Shown here one piece after another: positions 1 to 8,694 of a DNA stretch of 64,000 bases (position 1 is the stretch's first letter; each line of letters opens with the position of its first letter). The stretch spans positions 29,897 through 93,896 of the forward strand of contig JAMPHT010000005.1 of the NCBI GenBank assembly GCA_023663285.1. Direction: 5' to 3'. The notes under the pieces are model-generated. The model did not search any database and was not told where the DNA came from. It was given only the letters and a program-made list of their open reading frames with translations. The position numbers were made by a program, and so were the translations under genes. The DNA comes from Bacillota bacterium. GTDB lineage: Bacteria > Bacillota > Clostridia > Lachnospirales > Lachnospiraceae.

Positions 1-309
1 GATGCGGAGGTCATCAGCTACGGTATCCTGCGTATGTCCTATATCTGTGTTCCCTATTGCCTGTGCGGCATGATGGATGTGATGGTGGGGGGCCTGCGCG
101 GAATGGGATATTCCATTATGCCCATGATCGTATCCCTGACGGGAGCCTGTCTGTTCCGGGTAGTATGGATATACACGGTGTTTCAGCGGTACAGGACCCT
201 GGAATGCCTCTATATTTCCTATCCCATCAGCTGGGCGCTGACATTCCTTGTGCATCTGGTGTGCTTTGCCATAGTTTATCGGAAGCTGTGTAACGGTTCA
301 AGGACGTGA
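1..309 (+). CDS. MATE family efflux transporter, C-terminal fragment
   Basis: The open frame runs in from the left edge and ends at the TGA before 310. About 102 residues are visible, hydrophobic and arranged as roughly three membrane helices. The stretch GGLRGMGYS followed by a hydrophobic helix and an RVVWIYTVF segment resembles the last third of MATE (NorM/DinF type) multidrug exporters, which use a Na+ or H+ gradient. The start lies outside the window, so length and substrate cannot be judged. A second complete MATE gene lies at 60989-62461. Confidence 0.7.
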   Translation, partial: DAEVISYGILRMSYICVPYCLCGMMDVMVGGLRGMGYSIMPMIVSLTGACLFRVVWIYTVFQRYRTLECLYISYPISWALTFLVHLVCFAIVYRKLCNGSRT

Positions 310-390
310 ACAGCATCTGATTTTTACCTTACAGGAAACTGCATCATCAGGCGCATGAAAATGCTTTGCAGAAGCACTTGTATGAAATAA

Positions 391-435
391 CGAGTTTGCG
401 AAGCGAATCTCGCAAGCGGACGCTGGTCCGCTTTT
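391..435 (+). terminator. Two small hairpins before ruvA; possible weak terminator
   Basis: A CGAG/CTCG hairpin (391-412) is followed by a stem AAGCGGAC, loop GCTG, GTCCGCTT (414-433) and a short TTTTG tail. It lies between the MATE gene and ruvA and ends only about 5 bases before the ruvA ribosome binding site. It could be a weak terminator or a leader structure. The rest of 310-450 shows nothing else I can name. Confidence 0.35.
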
Positions 436-450
436 GTAAAGGAGCGGCAC

Positions 451-1062
451 ATGATAGCATATGTAAAGGGTATTGTGGAAGATATCACCGTTGAAAATGC
501 GGTGATCGATGTAAACGGGATCGGTGTAAACGTAAAAATTTCAGCGGCTACGGCTGCCAGGCTTCCGGGGATCGGAGAGCCGGTGAAGCTCTATACCTAT
601 ACCTGTGTCAGAGAGGATGCTTTTTTGCTTTACGGCTTTCTTTCCAGAGGGGATCTGGAAATATTCAAAAGGCTCATCACCGTCAACGGCATCGGGCCAA
701 AGGGCGGACTGGCCATTCTCTCTGTCATGGACGGGGATGATCTGCGTTATGCTATTATGTCCGGAGACGCAAAGGCCATTGCAAAGGCTCCCGGTATCGG
801 TCCCAAGACGGCCCAGCGTGTTATCCTTGATCTGAAGGACAAGATCTCCATAGACGATGCACTGATAAGCCGTGAGATCGCAGCGACAGCGGCGGGCGCG
901 TCGCTCCAGGGGGATACGCCCCAGAAGCAGGAGGCTATCGAGGCCCTTGTTTCCTTAGGGTACGGACAGGCGGAGAGCGCAAAGGCGGTCAATGCCATTG
1001 AGAATATCGAGGATATGGATTCCGGAGCGGTGCTGAAGGCCGCGCTGAAGAGGATGTGGTAA
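451..1062 (+). CDS. ruvA: Holliday junction branch migration protein RuvA
   Basis: RuvA binds four-way DNA junctions as a tetramer and loads the RuvB motor during recombinational repair. The 203-residue product has the usual length. It starts [12 protein letters not shown], the OB-fold N-terminus; two helix-hairpin-helix motifs follow ([13 protein letters not shown] near residue 75 and [13 protein letters not shown] near 112), then a linker and a C-terminal three-helix domain ([17 protein letters not shown]) that contacts RuvB. The start has a GGAGCGG ribosome binding site. It is directly coupled to ruvB. Confidence 0.97.
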   Translation: MIAYVKGIVEDITVENAVIDVNGIGVNVKISAATAARLPGIGEPVKLYTYTCVREDAFLLYGFLSRGDLEIFKRLITVNGIGPKGGLAILSVMDGDDLRYAIMSGDAKAIAKAPGIGPKTAQRVILDLKDKISIDDALISREIAATAAGASLQGDTPQKQEAIEALVSLGYGQAESAKAVNAIENIEDMDSGAVLKAALKRMW

Positions 1063-1064
1063 AA

Positions 1065-2057
1065 ATGCCGATCAAGAGGACTATCGAGACCAATATAACA
1101 GAAGAGGATGTCAAGATAGAGGGTTCTCTGCGCCCTCAGACCCTGGATGATTATATCGGGCAGGAGAAGGTAAAGGAGAATCTGAAGGTATATATTGAGG
1201 CGGCAAAGCAGCGGGGCGACGCCCTGGATCATGTGCTGTTTTACGGCCCGCCCGGACTGGGAAAAACCACCCTTGCAGGGATCATCGCCAATGAGATGGG
1301 GGGCCACCTGAAGGTGACCAGCGGCCCGGCCATTGAGAAGCCGGGGGAGATAGCTGCTATTCTTAACAATCTGGAGGAGGGGGATCTTCTTTTTGTAGAC
1401 GAGATCCACCGCCTGAACCGCCAAGTGGAGGAAGTGCTGTATCCTGCCATGGAGGACTACTGCATCGACATTATGATAGGAAAGGGCTCTACCGCCCGTT
1501 CTGTGCGGCTGGAACTTCCCAAATTTACCCTGGTGGGGGCTACCACCAGGGCCGGGCTGCTGACCGCCCCCTTAAGGGACCGCTTCGGCATGATACATCA
1601 TCTGGAGTTCTATACCGTAGAGGAACTGCAGATCATTATCATGCACTCGGCAAAGGTGCTGAATGTGGAGCTTGAGAGAGGCGGCGCGCTGGAAATGGCC
1701 CGCAGAAGCAGGGGGACCCCAAGGCTTGCAAACCGTATTTTAAAGCGGGTCCGGGATTTTGCCCAGGTGAAATACGACGGGGTGATCACGGAGGAGGTGG
1801 CGCGTACTGCGCTGGATCTGATGGATGTGGACAAGCTGGGGCTGGATCATATCGATCGGAATATGCTTCTCACTATCATACAGAAATTTGACGGCGGCCC
1901 GGTGGGGCTGGACACCCTTGCGGCAGCCATCGGCGAGGATGCCGGCACCATAGAGGATGTGTACGAGCCTTATCTGATCAAAAACGGCTTTATCAATCGC
2001 ACCCCCAGAGGGAGAGTGGCTACGGAGCTTGCGTATCGACACCTGGGACTACTGTAA
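1065..2057 (+). CDS. ruvB: Holliday junction branch migration ATPase RuvB
   Basis: RuvB is the AAA+ hexameric motor that drives branch migration with RuvA. Visible motifs are Walker [10 protein letters not shown] (residues about 62-70), Walker [11 protein letters not shown], the sensor region [17 protein letters not shown], and a C-terminal winged helix ending [15 protein letters not shown]. The ATG at 1065 (MPIKRTIE) sits 2 bases after the ruvA stop; an in-frame GTG at 1056 overlapping ruvA is an alternative start. I see no SOS box upstream of this ruvAB pair. Confidence 0.97.
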   Translation: MPIKRTIETNITEEDVKIEGSLRPQTLDDYIGQEKVKENLKVYIEAAKQRGDALDHVLFYGPPGLGKTTLAGIIANEMGGHLKVTSGPAIEKPGEIAAILNNLEEGDLLFVDEIHRLNRQVEEVLYPAMEDYCIDIMIGKGSTARSVRLELPKFTLVGATTRAGLLTAPLRDRFGMIHHLEFYTVEELQIIIMHSAKVLNVELERGGALEMARRSRGTPRLANRILKRVRDFAQVKYDGVITEEVARTALDLMDVDKLGLDHIDRNMLLTIIQKFDGGPVGLDTLAAAIGEDAGTIEDVYEPYLIKNGFINRTPRGRVATELAYRHLGLL

Positions 2058-2061
2058 AATA

Positions 2062-2125
2062 TTTCACCTGTATTGCAATCAATTGCGTACAGGCAGACTA
2101 TTGGATCGCAGATGCACAGGTGAAA
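2062..2125 (+). terminator. Inverted repeat downstream of ruvB, probable terminator or leader hairpin
   Basis: The arms TTTCACCTGT (2062-2071) and ACAGGTGAAA (2116-2125) pair perfectly over 10 bp, enclosing a 44-base loop with its own small GCAAT/ATTGC hairpin. The second arm runs into ATTATTTTA. It sits between the ruvB stop and the zapA promoter, a natural place for a terminator, although the loop is long. Confidence 0.45.
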
Positions 2126-2135
2126 ATTATTTTAC

Positions 2136-2164
2136 TTGCCTGTGAGGTTATATTGGTATATAAT
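2136..2164 (+). promoter_or_regulatory. Sigma-A type promoter of zapA
   Basis: TTGCCT (2136-2141), a 17-base spacer and a perfect TATAAT (2159-2164) lie about 40 bases upstream of the zapA start. This would transcribe zapA and probably the U32 gene just behind it. Confidence 0.65.
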
Positions 2165-2204
2165 AAGCTGCAAGAGTGTGTTTCAAGTAAAAGAGGTGAA
2201 TCAT

Positions 2205-2606
2205 ATGTCGGCCAAAACGGATACGGAAGTCATTATCGGTGGGAAGGTATTGACCCTCAGCGGATACGAAAGTGAGGAGTACCTGCAGAAGGTAGCGTCT
2301 TACATCAACAACAAGCTGAATGAATATAATAAGGTGGACAGTTTCAGACGGCAGCCCATGGACAAGCAGAGCGTACTGCTCCAGTTGAATATTGCAGACG
2401 ATTATTTTAAGGCCAAGAAGCAGATCACCATTTTGGAGGAAGAGCTTCAGGCAAAGGAAAAAGAACTGTATGATTTGAAGCATGAACTGATTTCCGCCCA
2501 GATAAAGCTTGAAAGCTCGGAGGAGCAGGTAAAGACGCTTCAGCAGGACATGAACGAAAATGCGAAAAAGGTGGTACAACTGGAAACAGAATTAAAGAAA
2601 AAATAA
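2205..2606 (+). CDS. zapA: Cell division protein ZapA
   Basis: ZapA binds FtsZ and bundles filaments at midcell. The N-terminal half (TEVIIGGKVLTLSGYESEEYL then ASYINNKLNEY) is the ZapA globular domain; the second half, from about residue 65, is a long heptad-rich coiled coil (EEELQAKEKELYDLK). The product is 133 residues, longer than many ZapA proteins because of this tail. The ATG at 2205 is chosen because an AAGAGGTGA ribosome binding site lies just upstream; the frame is open further upstream but without a good start. The U32 gene follows after 3 bases. Confidence 0.88.
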   Translation: MSAKTDTEVIIGGKVLTLSGYESEEYLQKVASYINNKLNEYNKVDSFRRQPMDKQSVLLQLNIADDYFKAKKQITILEEELQAKEKELYDLKHELISAQIKLESSEEQVKTLQQDMNENAKKVVQLETELKKK

Positions 2607-2609
2607 AGG

Positions 2610-4811
2610 ATGAAAAAAACAAATTCAGTGGAGCTGTTAGCACCCGCCGGAAGTCCCGCCGCTTTTTACGGAGCGGTGAAAGCAGGCGCGGATGCAGTTT
2701 ATCTTGGCAGCCAACGTTTCGGGGCAAGGGCTTATGCCGAAAACTTTACAAAGGAAGAGCTGATCGAATGTATCCGCTATGGCCGCATCATGGGATGCAG
2801 ACTGTATCTTACGGTAAACACACTGATGAAAGAGGATGAGCTTGGGGAACTATACGATCATATCCGCCCCTTTTATGAGTGCGGCCTGGATGGAGTCATA
2901 GTCCAGGACTTGGGCGCTCTTCGGCTTCTAAAGGAGCATTTTCCGGGACTGGCTCTTCATGCCAGCACCCAGATGACTCTTTGCAGCAGTAACGGAGCAG
3001 AACTCTTAAAAAAGATGGGGGCCTGCAGGATCGTGCCTGCCCGTGAGATCAGCCTGGAAGAGATCCGGAAGATCAGGCAGAAGGTGGATATTGAACTGGA
3101 AACCTTTGTTCACGGCGCCATGTGCTATTGTTATTCAGGACAGTGTCTTTTCAGCAGCATCCTGGGAGGGAGGAGCGGCAACAGGGGACGTTGCGCCCAG
3201 CCCTGTCGTCTGCCTTATTCCGTGGAGACAGACGGTAAGCGGAGCGGGGAACAGTATTACTTAAGCCTGAAGGATATGTGTACTATAGAGCATATACCGG
3301 AACTGATCGAGGCGGGCGTCGATTCCTTTAAGATCGAGGGCCGCATGAAGAAGCCGGAATATGCCGCTGGCGTCACGGCTGTCTATCGAAAATATATCGA
3401 TCTGTATTATGAACTGCGGGAAAAGTGCGGAGCGGCGGAAGCAGGGGAACGTTTTTTGGTGGAGAAGCCGGACAGCCGAAGGCTTTCCTCTCTCTACATC
3501 CGCAGTCAGACGCAGGACGGATACTATTTCAGAAGAAACGGCAGGGAAATGCTTACCCTTAACAGTCCCGCCTACAGTGGAAGCGACGAAGCATTACTTG
3601 CAGATATCAGGCGGCAGTACCTGGAAGAGAAAAAGAGGCTGCCCCTGGTTTTTTATGCTGTTTTCCGTAAAGGGGAACCGGCGTCCCTCACTGCCGCCGC
3701 GGGGGAAAGCTTTTCCCACGAAAAAACGTCTGTCACTGTCACGGGAGGCTTGGTACAGAATGCTCTCCGTCAGCCCATCACAGAAGAAAATATCAGGAAG
3801 CAGCTGGGAAAATTGGGGGACAGCCCATTTTCCCCAGACGAAATTTCGGTGGAGATGGATGAGGATGTTTTTTATCCCTTAGGACAGATAAATGAGCTGC
3901 GCAGGCAGGCTGTATGCAGATTAGAGGAGGCGTTTGCCGGAGCGGGTGAGCGAGGGCCGCAGACTGTTGGCGGGACGGCGGAATTGTCTGCTGTAGTGAG
4001 AAGAATGGGAGAATTTTCTGTTTCTCTTTCCACAGAAGAACATCTGGTAGGACTTGCGCAATGGCTGGAGAAGCACTCCGGTGACAGGCAGCTTGCCTGC
4101 ATTTACCTGTCGGAAGAGCTGGCGCGCAGGGAATATGACAGATGTAAGGAATTGTCCGGATACTGCCCGCTGTTGATCGCCCTGCCCTGGATCTTAAGGG
4201 AGTCGGATGAAGCCTGCCTGGAGGAAGCATATGCCCTGTGCGGACAGGGAATTTTTTCCGGTTATCTGATCCGCTCGGCAGACGGGCTGGGATTCCTGGA
4301 AGGCAGGGAAAAGAACGGGCTGTGGCATCTGGATGCTTCTGTCTATATCTGGAACAGGGCGGCGGCAGAGCAATTAGGGAAGGGCATCGACAGCTTCTGC
4401 CTCCCTTATGAGTTGAAGGCAGCGGAGCAGAAACAGCTGCTTTGCAGCGGCTTTCCCTTTGAAAAACCGGTCTATGGCAGGATACCCATGATGATCACGG
4501 CAAACTGTATTCTGCGGACCACAGATAAATGCGATCCGCAAAGCTCTGCGAAAACAGTCCTTATTGACAGATACGGCAAGGGCTTCCCGGTGGTGCGAAG
4601 CTGCGTCCACTGCACCAACATCATTTATAACAGTGTTCCCCTGTCCCTGCACCGGGAGCTTGCAAAATGGACGGAAAAGGTGCGCTGCCGCCTGGACTTT
4701 ACCGTGGAGAGCGCCGAGGAGACGAAGGCAGTGCTGGATACTTTCCTGCTGGGGGCTGCTCCGCGATTTGAGGAATATACCACAGGACACGAAAGGCGGG
4801 GAGTTATGTAA
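2610..4811 (+). CDS. Peptidase U32 family protein
   Basis: The 733-residue protein belongs to the U32 (collagenase-like) family, whose better-studied members (TrhP, RlhA) take part in RNA hydroxylation rather than proteolysis. Family signatures are ELLAPAGSPAAFYGAVKAGADAVYLG split over residues 6-31, ALHASTQMT near 113, FVHGAMCYCYSGQC near 167, and the cysteine motif GRCAQPCRLPY near 195. The C-terminal third is an additional domain with CVHCTNIIYN near the end, as in large U32 proteins with DUF3656. Cysteines in these motifs may hold a metal or cluster; that is inference. It is probably co-transcribed with zapA. Substrate unknown. Confidence 0.85.
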   Translation: MKKTNSVELLAPAGSPAAFYGAVKAGADAVYLGSQRFGARAYAENFTKEELIECIRYGRIMGCRLYLTVNTLMKEDELGELYDHIRPFYECGLDGVIVQDLGALRLLKEHFPGLALHASTQMTLCSSNGAELLKKMGACRIVPAREISLEEIRKIRQKVDIELETFVHGAMCYCYSGQCLFSSILGGRSGNRGRCAQPCRLPYSVETDGKRSGEQYYLSLKDMCTIEHIPELIEAGVDSFKIEGRMKKPEYAAGVTAVYRKYIDLYYELREKCGAAEAGERFLVEKPDSRRLSSLYIRSQTQDGYYFRRNGREMLTLNSPAYSGSDEALLADIRRQYLEEKKRLPLVFYAVFRKGEPASLTAAAGESFSHEKTSVTVTGGLVQNALRQPITEENIRKQLGKLGDSPFSPDEISVEMDEDVFYPLGQINELRRQAVCRLEEAFAGAGERGPQTVGGTAELSAVVRRMGEFSVSLSTEEHLVGLAQWLEKHSGDRQLACIYLSEELARREYDRCKELSGYCPLLIALPWILRESDEACLEEAYALCGQGIFSGYLIRSADGLGFLEGREKNGLWHLDASVYIWNRAAAEQLGKGIDSFCLPYELKAAEQKQLLCSGFPFEKPVYGRIPMMITANCILRTTDKCDPQSSAKTVLIDRYGKGFPVVRSCVHCTNIIYNSVPLSLHRELAKWTEKVRCRLDFTVESAEETKAVLDTFLLGAAPRFEEYTTGHERRGVM

Positions 4812-4904
4812 GCAATTTCTTAAAAATTGATGTTGCGAATCCCTTTGCATTGGGATATACTGTATTTTAGTTGCGTACAGGCACACCAGTCAGGAGGAAT
4901 TGCA

Positions 4905-5357
4905 ATGATAGAAGCAACAAGCTGTGGCGGTGTGGTAATATTTCGTGGAAAGATTCTGCTGTTGTACAAGAATTACAGAAATAAGTATGAGGGATGGGTC
5001 TTACCCAAGGGCACGGTAGAGCAGGGCGAGGAATTCAAGGATACCGCCCGGCGCGAGGTGCTGGAAGAATCAGGAGCAAGGGCCGCTATCATTAAATATC
5101 TCGGAAAAAGTGAATATTCCTTTGCTGTACCGGAGGATACCGTGGAAAAGGAAGTACACTGGTATCTGATGATGGCGGACAGCTATTACAGCAAGCCCCA
5201 GCGGGAGGAGTATTTTGCGGACTCCGGCTATTATAAGTACCACGAAGCATACCATTTACTGAAGTTTTCAAATGAAAAGCAGATTTTGGAGAAAGCTTTT
5301 AACGAATATCTGGAATTGAAAAGGCAGAATTTATGGGGCAGCCGGAAATACTTTTAA
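4905..5357 (+). CDS. NUDIX hydrolase
   Basis: The protein cleaves nucleoside diphosphates linked to another moiety; its substrate cannot be read from sequence. The full Nudix box is present from residue 37: GTVEQGEEFKDTARREVLEE followed by SGA, matching G-x5-E-x7-REUXEEXGU. The 150-residue length is typical of a single-domain NUDIX enzyme. ATG 4905 is preceded by CAGGAGGAA, a strong ribosome binding site. It is one of three NUDIX genes in the window (also 16915 and 47338), which differ clearly from each other. Confidence 0.88.
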   Translation: MIEATSCGGVVIFRGKILLLYKNYRNKYEGWVLPKGTVEQGEEFKDTARREVLEESGARAAIIKYLGKSEYSFAVPEDTVEKEVHWYLMMADSYYSKPQREEYFADSGYYKYHEAYHLLKFSNEKQILEKAFNEYLELKRQNLWGSRKYF

Positions 5358-5372
5358 AAGTATTCCGGCTGT
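5338..5372. terminator. Long inverted repeat overlapping the NUDIX stop codon
   Basis: CAGCCGGAA-A-TACTTTT pairs with AAAAGTATTCCGGCTG around position 5355, a stem of about 16 bp with one bulged A and almost no loop. It overlaps the stop codon of the NUDIX gene and lies between two convergent genes. It lacks a U-tail on either side, so it may block transcription or end-processing rather than act as a classic intrinsic terminator. Confidence 0.5.
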
Positions 5373-5418
5373 GCTGTGTATGCGCCTTGCAGCGTGAGTC
5401 TGGTTCTCCGATCCGGGA

Positions 5419-6474
5419 TCATAGATTTTTTACGATAGTAAGCTGGGGATTTGCCAGCAGATCCAGGGTCTGACCCTCCGCATTTTTCAAAACCGGGTGG
5501 GAATACCTTCCAGGATGAATAAGGAACACATCCCATACAGAATCGTCGGAAAGCTGTACCGTAGTGCCAAGCTGTGCGTCGGAGATACGCTTCATAAGCG
5601 GAAGCAGTATTTCCGTGTCATAAACAGTCAGGCTTTTCTGGAAGTTGTCCAGTATCTGCAGAGGCGTCAGCGCCGTGCGGTAGGAGCGGGGGGACGCCAT
5701 GGCGATATAGGTATCAATGATTGCGATATACCGGGCAAAAAGGTCGATGCCGGAGCCCTTCATATGATAGGGATAGCCGCTGCCGTCCATCCGTTCATGG
5801 TGCATGATGACTGCATTTTTGATCCGCTGGCTGACGGAAGAGGTATTGTTTAAAATGGCGTATCCGATGACGGGATGTTTTTTTACCAGCGCGTATTCTT
5901 CCTCACTGAGCTTGCCGGATTTCCATAGGATCTCATAGGGAAGCCGCAGCTTGCCGATGTCATAATAAAAGCAGGAGAGGATCAGGGTCTCTTTGTCCTT
6001 TGCATCCAGATCCATCCAGTCTGCAAATGTGCCGCCCAGCAGGGCAGAATTCAGGCAGTGGGTGAAAGTCAGCTCGTCCTCGTTGGGCATCAGATTATAC
6101 AGATAGTCCAACAGTGCGGTGCCGGAGTCATAGGTGGCCGACATATCCTGATAGATGGCAAGCAGTTCCTCATCAGGGATCTGTTTTCCCTCCATGACAA
6201 AGGAGATCATCAGCCGCTTATAGCGCATTAGATTTTCGGAATGTTTCTGCTGAAAAGTCTTAAAATATTCGTCAAAGCGTATTTTTTCATAGTGAGTGGT
6301 GGCAAAGTCGATGCCCTCCTTGATGGTGACACACATAATGGAATAGCGCTTCAGCCGCTCGATCATGGCTGCAGTTAAGACAGTTTCCGCAGGAAAAAGT
6401 ATCTCATCCTGATAGGAAACATCTTCGCCTAATACCATTCCGGGCTCTAATGCCATTCGTGCTACAGACTTCAT
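5419..6474 (-). CDS. HD-GYP domain protein with altered HD motif
   Basis: HD-GYP proteins are cyclic-di-GMP or related nucleotide phosphodiesterases. The 351-residue protein has an N-terminal DUF3391-like region (ARMALEPGMVLGEDVSYQDE) and a C-terminal HD-GYP domain: KHPVIGYAIL, MHHERMDGSGYPYHMKGSG and FARYIAIIDTYIAM near residues 215-285. The GYP motif is intact, but the usual HDIGK signature reads YDIGK (in FYYDIGKLRLP, near residue 172), so the first His metal ligand is replaced by Tyr. Activity is therefore uncertain. The start has AAGGAGGCG upstream. Confidence 0.85.
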   Translation of the reverse strand: MKSVARMALEPGMVLGEDVSYQDEILFPAETVLTAAMIERLKRYSIMCVTIKEGIDFATTHYEKIRFDEYFKTFQQKHSENLMRYKRLMISFVMEGKQIPDEELLAIYQDMSATYDSGTALLDYLYNLMPNEDELTFTHCLNSALLGGTFADWMDLDAKDKETLILSCFYYDIGKLRLPYEILWKSGKLSEEEYALVKKHPVIGYAILNNTSSVSQRIKNAVIMHHERMDGSGYPYHMKGSGIDLFARYIAIIDTYIAMASPRSYRTALTPLQILDNFQKSLTVYDTEILLPLMKRISDAQLGTTVQLSDDSVWDVFLIHPGRYSHPVLKNAEGQTLDLLANPQLTIVKNL

Positions 6475-6505
6475 TTTCAGCGCCTCCTTATGCTTTCTCT
6501 TTTTA

Positions 6506-6533
6506 AGTATAAAATATTTTGAAAAAAAGTCAA
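6506..6533 (-). promoter_or_regulatory. Sigma-A promoter of the HD-GYP gene
   Basis: Reading the reverse strand, TTGACT (6533-6528), 16 bases and TATACT (6511-6506) lie about 30 bases before the start at 6474. The forward gene at 6607 probably has a separate promoter in 6554-6585 (TTGATT and TATACT with a long 20-base spacer), which is less convincing. Confidence 0.65.
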
Positions 6534-6606
6534 CCTATGCATCGGCAATCTTTTTGATTACAAACGGCAAATTATATGCTATACTGATACAAAAGGGATT
6601 TAAAAT

Positions 6607-6936
6607 ATGGCAGTGAAGCTTAATTACCGCCCTGATCTGTATCTGGGAGAAAGTATCAGGGAGGAAAAACTGGATAAGATAAAGAAAAAACTGGAAAACA
6701 AACCTCTGCTCTCCGGTGTATTTTTGATTGCCCTTTCAAGGAATCCTTCTGACCAGCTTGAAATATATGATGCAAGGCAGCTTGCTCAGAAATATTATGT
6801 CAAATATCCGCCCTATGTGGTGGGGATCGCCGGAAATTATGACGAGGCCGTGAAGATGGTGGAGAAGATGGTCCGGGAATGCCTGGAGAAAAGAGGGGAC
6901 TGCGCCCTGAAGGAGTATCTGTTATGCCGGACGTGA
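6607..6936 (+). CDS. Hypothetical protein of 109 residues
   Basis: I do not recognise a named family. The product is soluble, charged at the N-terminus (EEKLDKIKKKLENKP) with a central hydrophobic stretch (LLSGVFLIALS) and the segment VVGIAGNYDEAVKMVEKM, suggesting a small alpha/beta fold. AAAGGGA precedes the ATG. It overlaps the next gene by 13 bases, so the two are translationally coupled and likely share a function with the DUF2953 and GerW-type genes behind them. Similar unknowns next to sporulation genes are plausible in Clostridia, but that is inference. Confidence 0.75.
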   Translation: MAVKLNYRPDLYLGESIREEKLDKIKKKLENKPLLSGVFLIALSRNPSDQLEIYDARQLAQKYYVKYPPYVVGIAGNYDEAVKMVEKMVRECLEKRGDCALKEYLLCRT

Positions 6937-7943
6937 TCATACGGATTTTATCCATTATCGGAATCGTTTTTCTCATCCTTCTATGCATAGTGCTTGCAGC
7001 TCTGCTGCTTGTGTTGTTCTGGCCTGTGGTATATCGTGTGCAGGGCGAAAAAGGTCCGGAGAAGCTTACGCTTACTGCAAAGGCTGACTGGCTGTTTGGC
7101 TTTTTAAGAGTCAGGTACGCATACCCGGAGCCCGGAAATGTGGTGATCAAGCTTTTGGGAAAGACGCTTGTTGACACCGGGAAGAAGGCTTCCGGGGAGA
7201 AGCAGGCGGCTGAGGAAGGCAAAAGCCCGGAAGAGAAGCAGGACACTGAGGAAAGCAAAAGTCCGGAAGAGAAGCAGGACACTGGAGAAAGCAAAAGCCC
7301 GGAAGAGAAACAGGCCGCTGTGGAAAAGGTCCGGAATCAGGAGGAGAAGTCGGCTGTTGAGAATGAGGAACAGAATCCGGAGGAGAAGTCAGCCGCGGAG
7401 GAAGAGCAGTGTGCGGAGCCGGACCGGGAGACCGGAAAGCGTGAGGAAGGGGCGCAGCCAGACGGCACAGAGGTGGAGAATACGCCGTTTTCAGCTGTTT
7501 TTGAAAAAATACAAAAGATAAAGTACACAATTTTAAAGATATATGATAGAATAAAAGAGATTTGGGCAAACATATCTTATTATGTTGCACTTTTGCGGGA
7601 GGAGGACACCGCTCTGCTGTGGGCCCATGTCAAGCTGCGGGTCGGTAAGATACTGAAAAACATCCGTCCCAGACATATCAGCGCAAACGTGCTTTTTGGT
7701 ACGGGAGCACCCGACACCACAGGTTATGCTTTCGGCGTATACGGTATGCTTTTGCCGATCCTTGGCAAAAATGTCAATGTAACGCCGGATTTCAGCCGGG
7801 CGGTTCTTGAGGGAAATGTGGATGTGTCAGGACATATCACTTTGTCCACTCTTGCATGGAACACACTGAAGCTGCTTCTGGACAGGAAGCTGAAACTGTT
7901 TATAGAAAAGATGAAAGCCGGGAGGAAAGCAAATGGCAGATAA
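6924..7943 (+). CDS. DUF2953 domain membrane protein with charged repeats
   Basis: The start at 6924 (MPDVIIRILS) is chosen because AAGGAG lies 8 bases upstream and the preceding gene ends at 6936. The 339-residue protein begins with a membrane helix (IIRILSIIGIVFLILLCIVL), then a short folded part (ADWLFGFLRVRYAYPEPGNV), then an acidic repeat region (residues about 85-180) with tandem KSPEEKQ units. The C-terminal half (LLWAHVKLRVGKILKNIRP and DTTGYAFGVYGMLLPILG) matches DUF2953, a domain linked with sporulating Firmicutes and usually next to GerW/YtfJ, as here. Confidence 0.8.
   Translation: MPDVIIRILSIIGIVFLILLCIVLAALLLVLFWPVVYRVQGEKGPEKLTLTAKADWLFGFLRVRYAYPEPGNVVIKLLGKTLVDTGKKASGEKQAAEEGKSPEEKQDTEESKSPEEKQDTGESKSPEEKQAAVEKVRNQEEKSAVENEEQNPEEKSAAEEEQCAEPDRETGKREEGAQPDGTEVENTPFSAVFEKIQKIKYTILKIYDRIKEIWANISYYVALLREEDTALLWAHVKLRVGKILKNIRPRHISANVLFGTGAPDTTGYAFGVYGMLLPILGKNVNVTPDFSRAVLEGNVDVSGHITLSTLAWNTLKLLLDRKLKLFIEKMKAGRKANGR
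7217..7317 (+). repeat. 36-bp in-frame tandem repeats inside the DUF2953 gene
   Basis: Near-identical units of 36 bases encode KSPEEKQDTEES, KSPEEKQDTGES and KSPEEKQAAVEK back to back, flanked by diverged copies (EEKSAVENEEQ, EEKSAAEEEQ). The number of units could vary between strains. The region is predicted to be disordered and strongly charged. Confidence 0.8.
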
Positions 7944-8349
7944 GGAGAATTTTCAGGGAGTAGTGGAAGCTCTTTTAAAGGGAATGGACACGGTGCTGTC
8001 CACAAAGACTGTAGTGGGAGAGGCTACGCAGGTGGGAGATACCATTATTCTTCCCCTTGTAGACGTAGCCTTTGGCGTGGGTGCAGGCGCAGGCAGCAAC
8101 AGCCAGAAAAATTCCGCTTCAGGGGCAGGCGGCCTGGGAGGCAAGATGACGCCCAGTGCGGTCATTGTTATCAAGGACGGCTCTACAAAGCTTGTAAATA
8201 TCAAGAATCAGGACGCTGTCACCAAGGTTCTGGATATGATCCCGGATATCGTGGAGAAATTTACAAAACCGAAGGAAAAGGATGAGATGTCAGACGCCCA
8301 GGTGGTTGACATAGCATTTCCGGAGGACGATAAGAATCCGAAGGATTGA
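7933..8349 (+). CDS. gerW: GerW family sporulation protein (YtfJ-like)
   Basis: The 138-residue protein matches the GerW/YtfJ family, needed for normal spore germination in Bacillus. Signatures are VVEALLKGMDTVLSTKTVVG, VGDTIILPLVDVAFGVGAGA and GGKMTPSAVIVI, with a glycine-rich centre, followed by a VLDMIPDIVEKF helix. It overlaps the DUF2953 gene by 11 bases, the pairing known from sporulating Firmicutes. Presence implies an endospore former, or descent from one. Confidence 0.88.
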   Translation: MADKENFQGVVEALLKGMDTVLSTKTVVGEATQVGDTIILPLVDVAFGVGAGAGSNSQKNSASGAGGLGGKMTPSAVIVIKDGSTKLVNIKNQDAVTKVLDMIPDIVEKFTKPKEKDEMSDAQVVDIAFPEDDKNPKD

Positions 8350-8482
8350 AGGCTGCAGACCGGGTCGCACCCCGATGCAGGTATGGCATCAGGCAGGATA
8401 CGATGCAGAGCAGAATATGTCCCTGGGGATCAGAAAGAATCTCCGGACTGAGTTTTGCATATATTAGAGAGAAACAGGAGAA

Positions 8483-8644
8483 ATGTGCCGGGAAAAAGCA
8501 TACATGAGGAAAATGATAGGACTTGCGGCTTTTTTGGTGGCAATCGGAATGTTGCTGATGCTGATCACCCACAACCGTCTGGTCGGATTGATTTTGATCG
8601 CGCTGTTACTGTTCATAGGATATAATTGTTTTTGCGGAGATTGA
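8483..8644 (+). CDS. Small membrane protein of about 53 residues
   Basis: An open frame from ATG 8483 to TGA 8642-8644 encodes a short positive head (REKAYMRKM) and two hydrophobic stretches (IGLAAFLVAIGMLLMLI and LVGLILIALLLFIGYN) joined by THNR, a two-helix hairpin. CAGGAG precedes the first ATG but is close; in-frame ATGs at 8504 and 8513 are alternatives. Hydrophobicity and position directly before the next gene support that it is real. Function unknown. Confidence 0.6.
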   Translation: MCREKAYMRKMIGLAAFLVAIGMLLMLITHNRLVGLILIALLLFIGYNCFCGD

Positions 8645-8694
8645 CTTTTAGTAAGGAACAAATTTTGTTTTTTACGTTTGGAGGATTGGTTCAA

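Noticed and set aside
391-435. A further copy of the modular stem-loop family before ruvA
   Set aside because: There are small hairpins, but the conserved core, the GAAGAAT stem and the spacer are absent, and the segment does not start at the stop codon.
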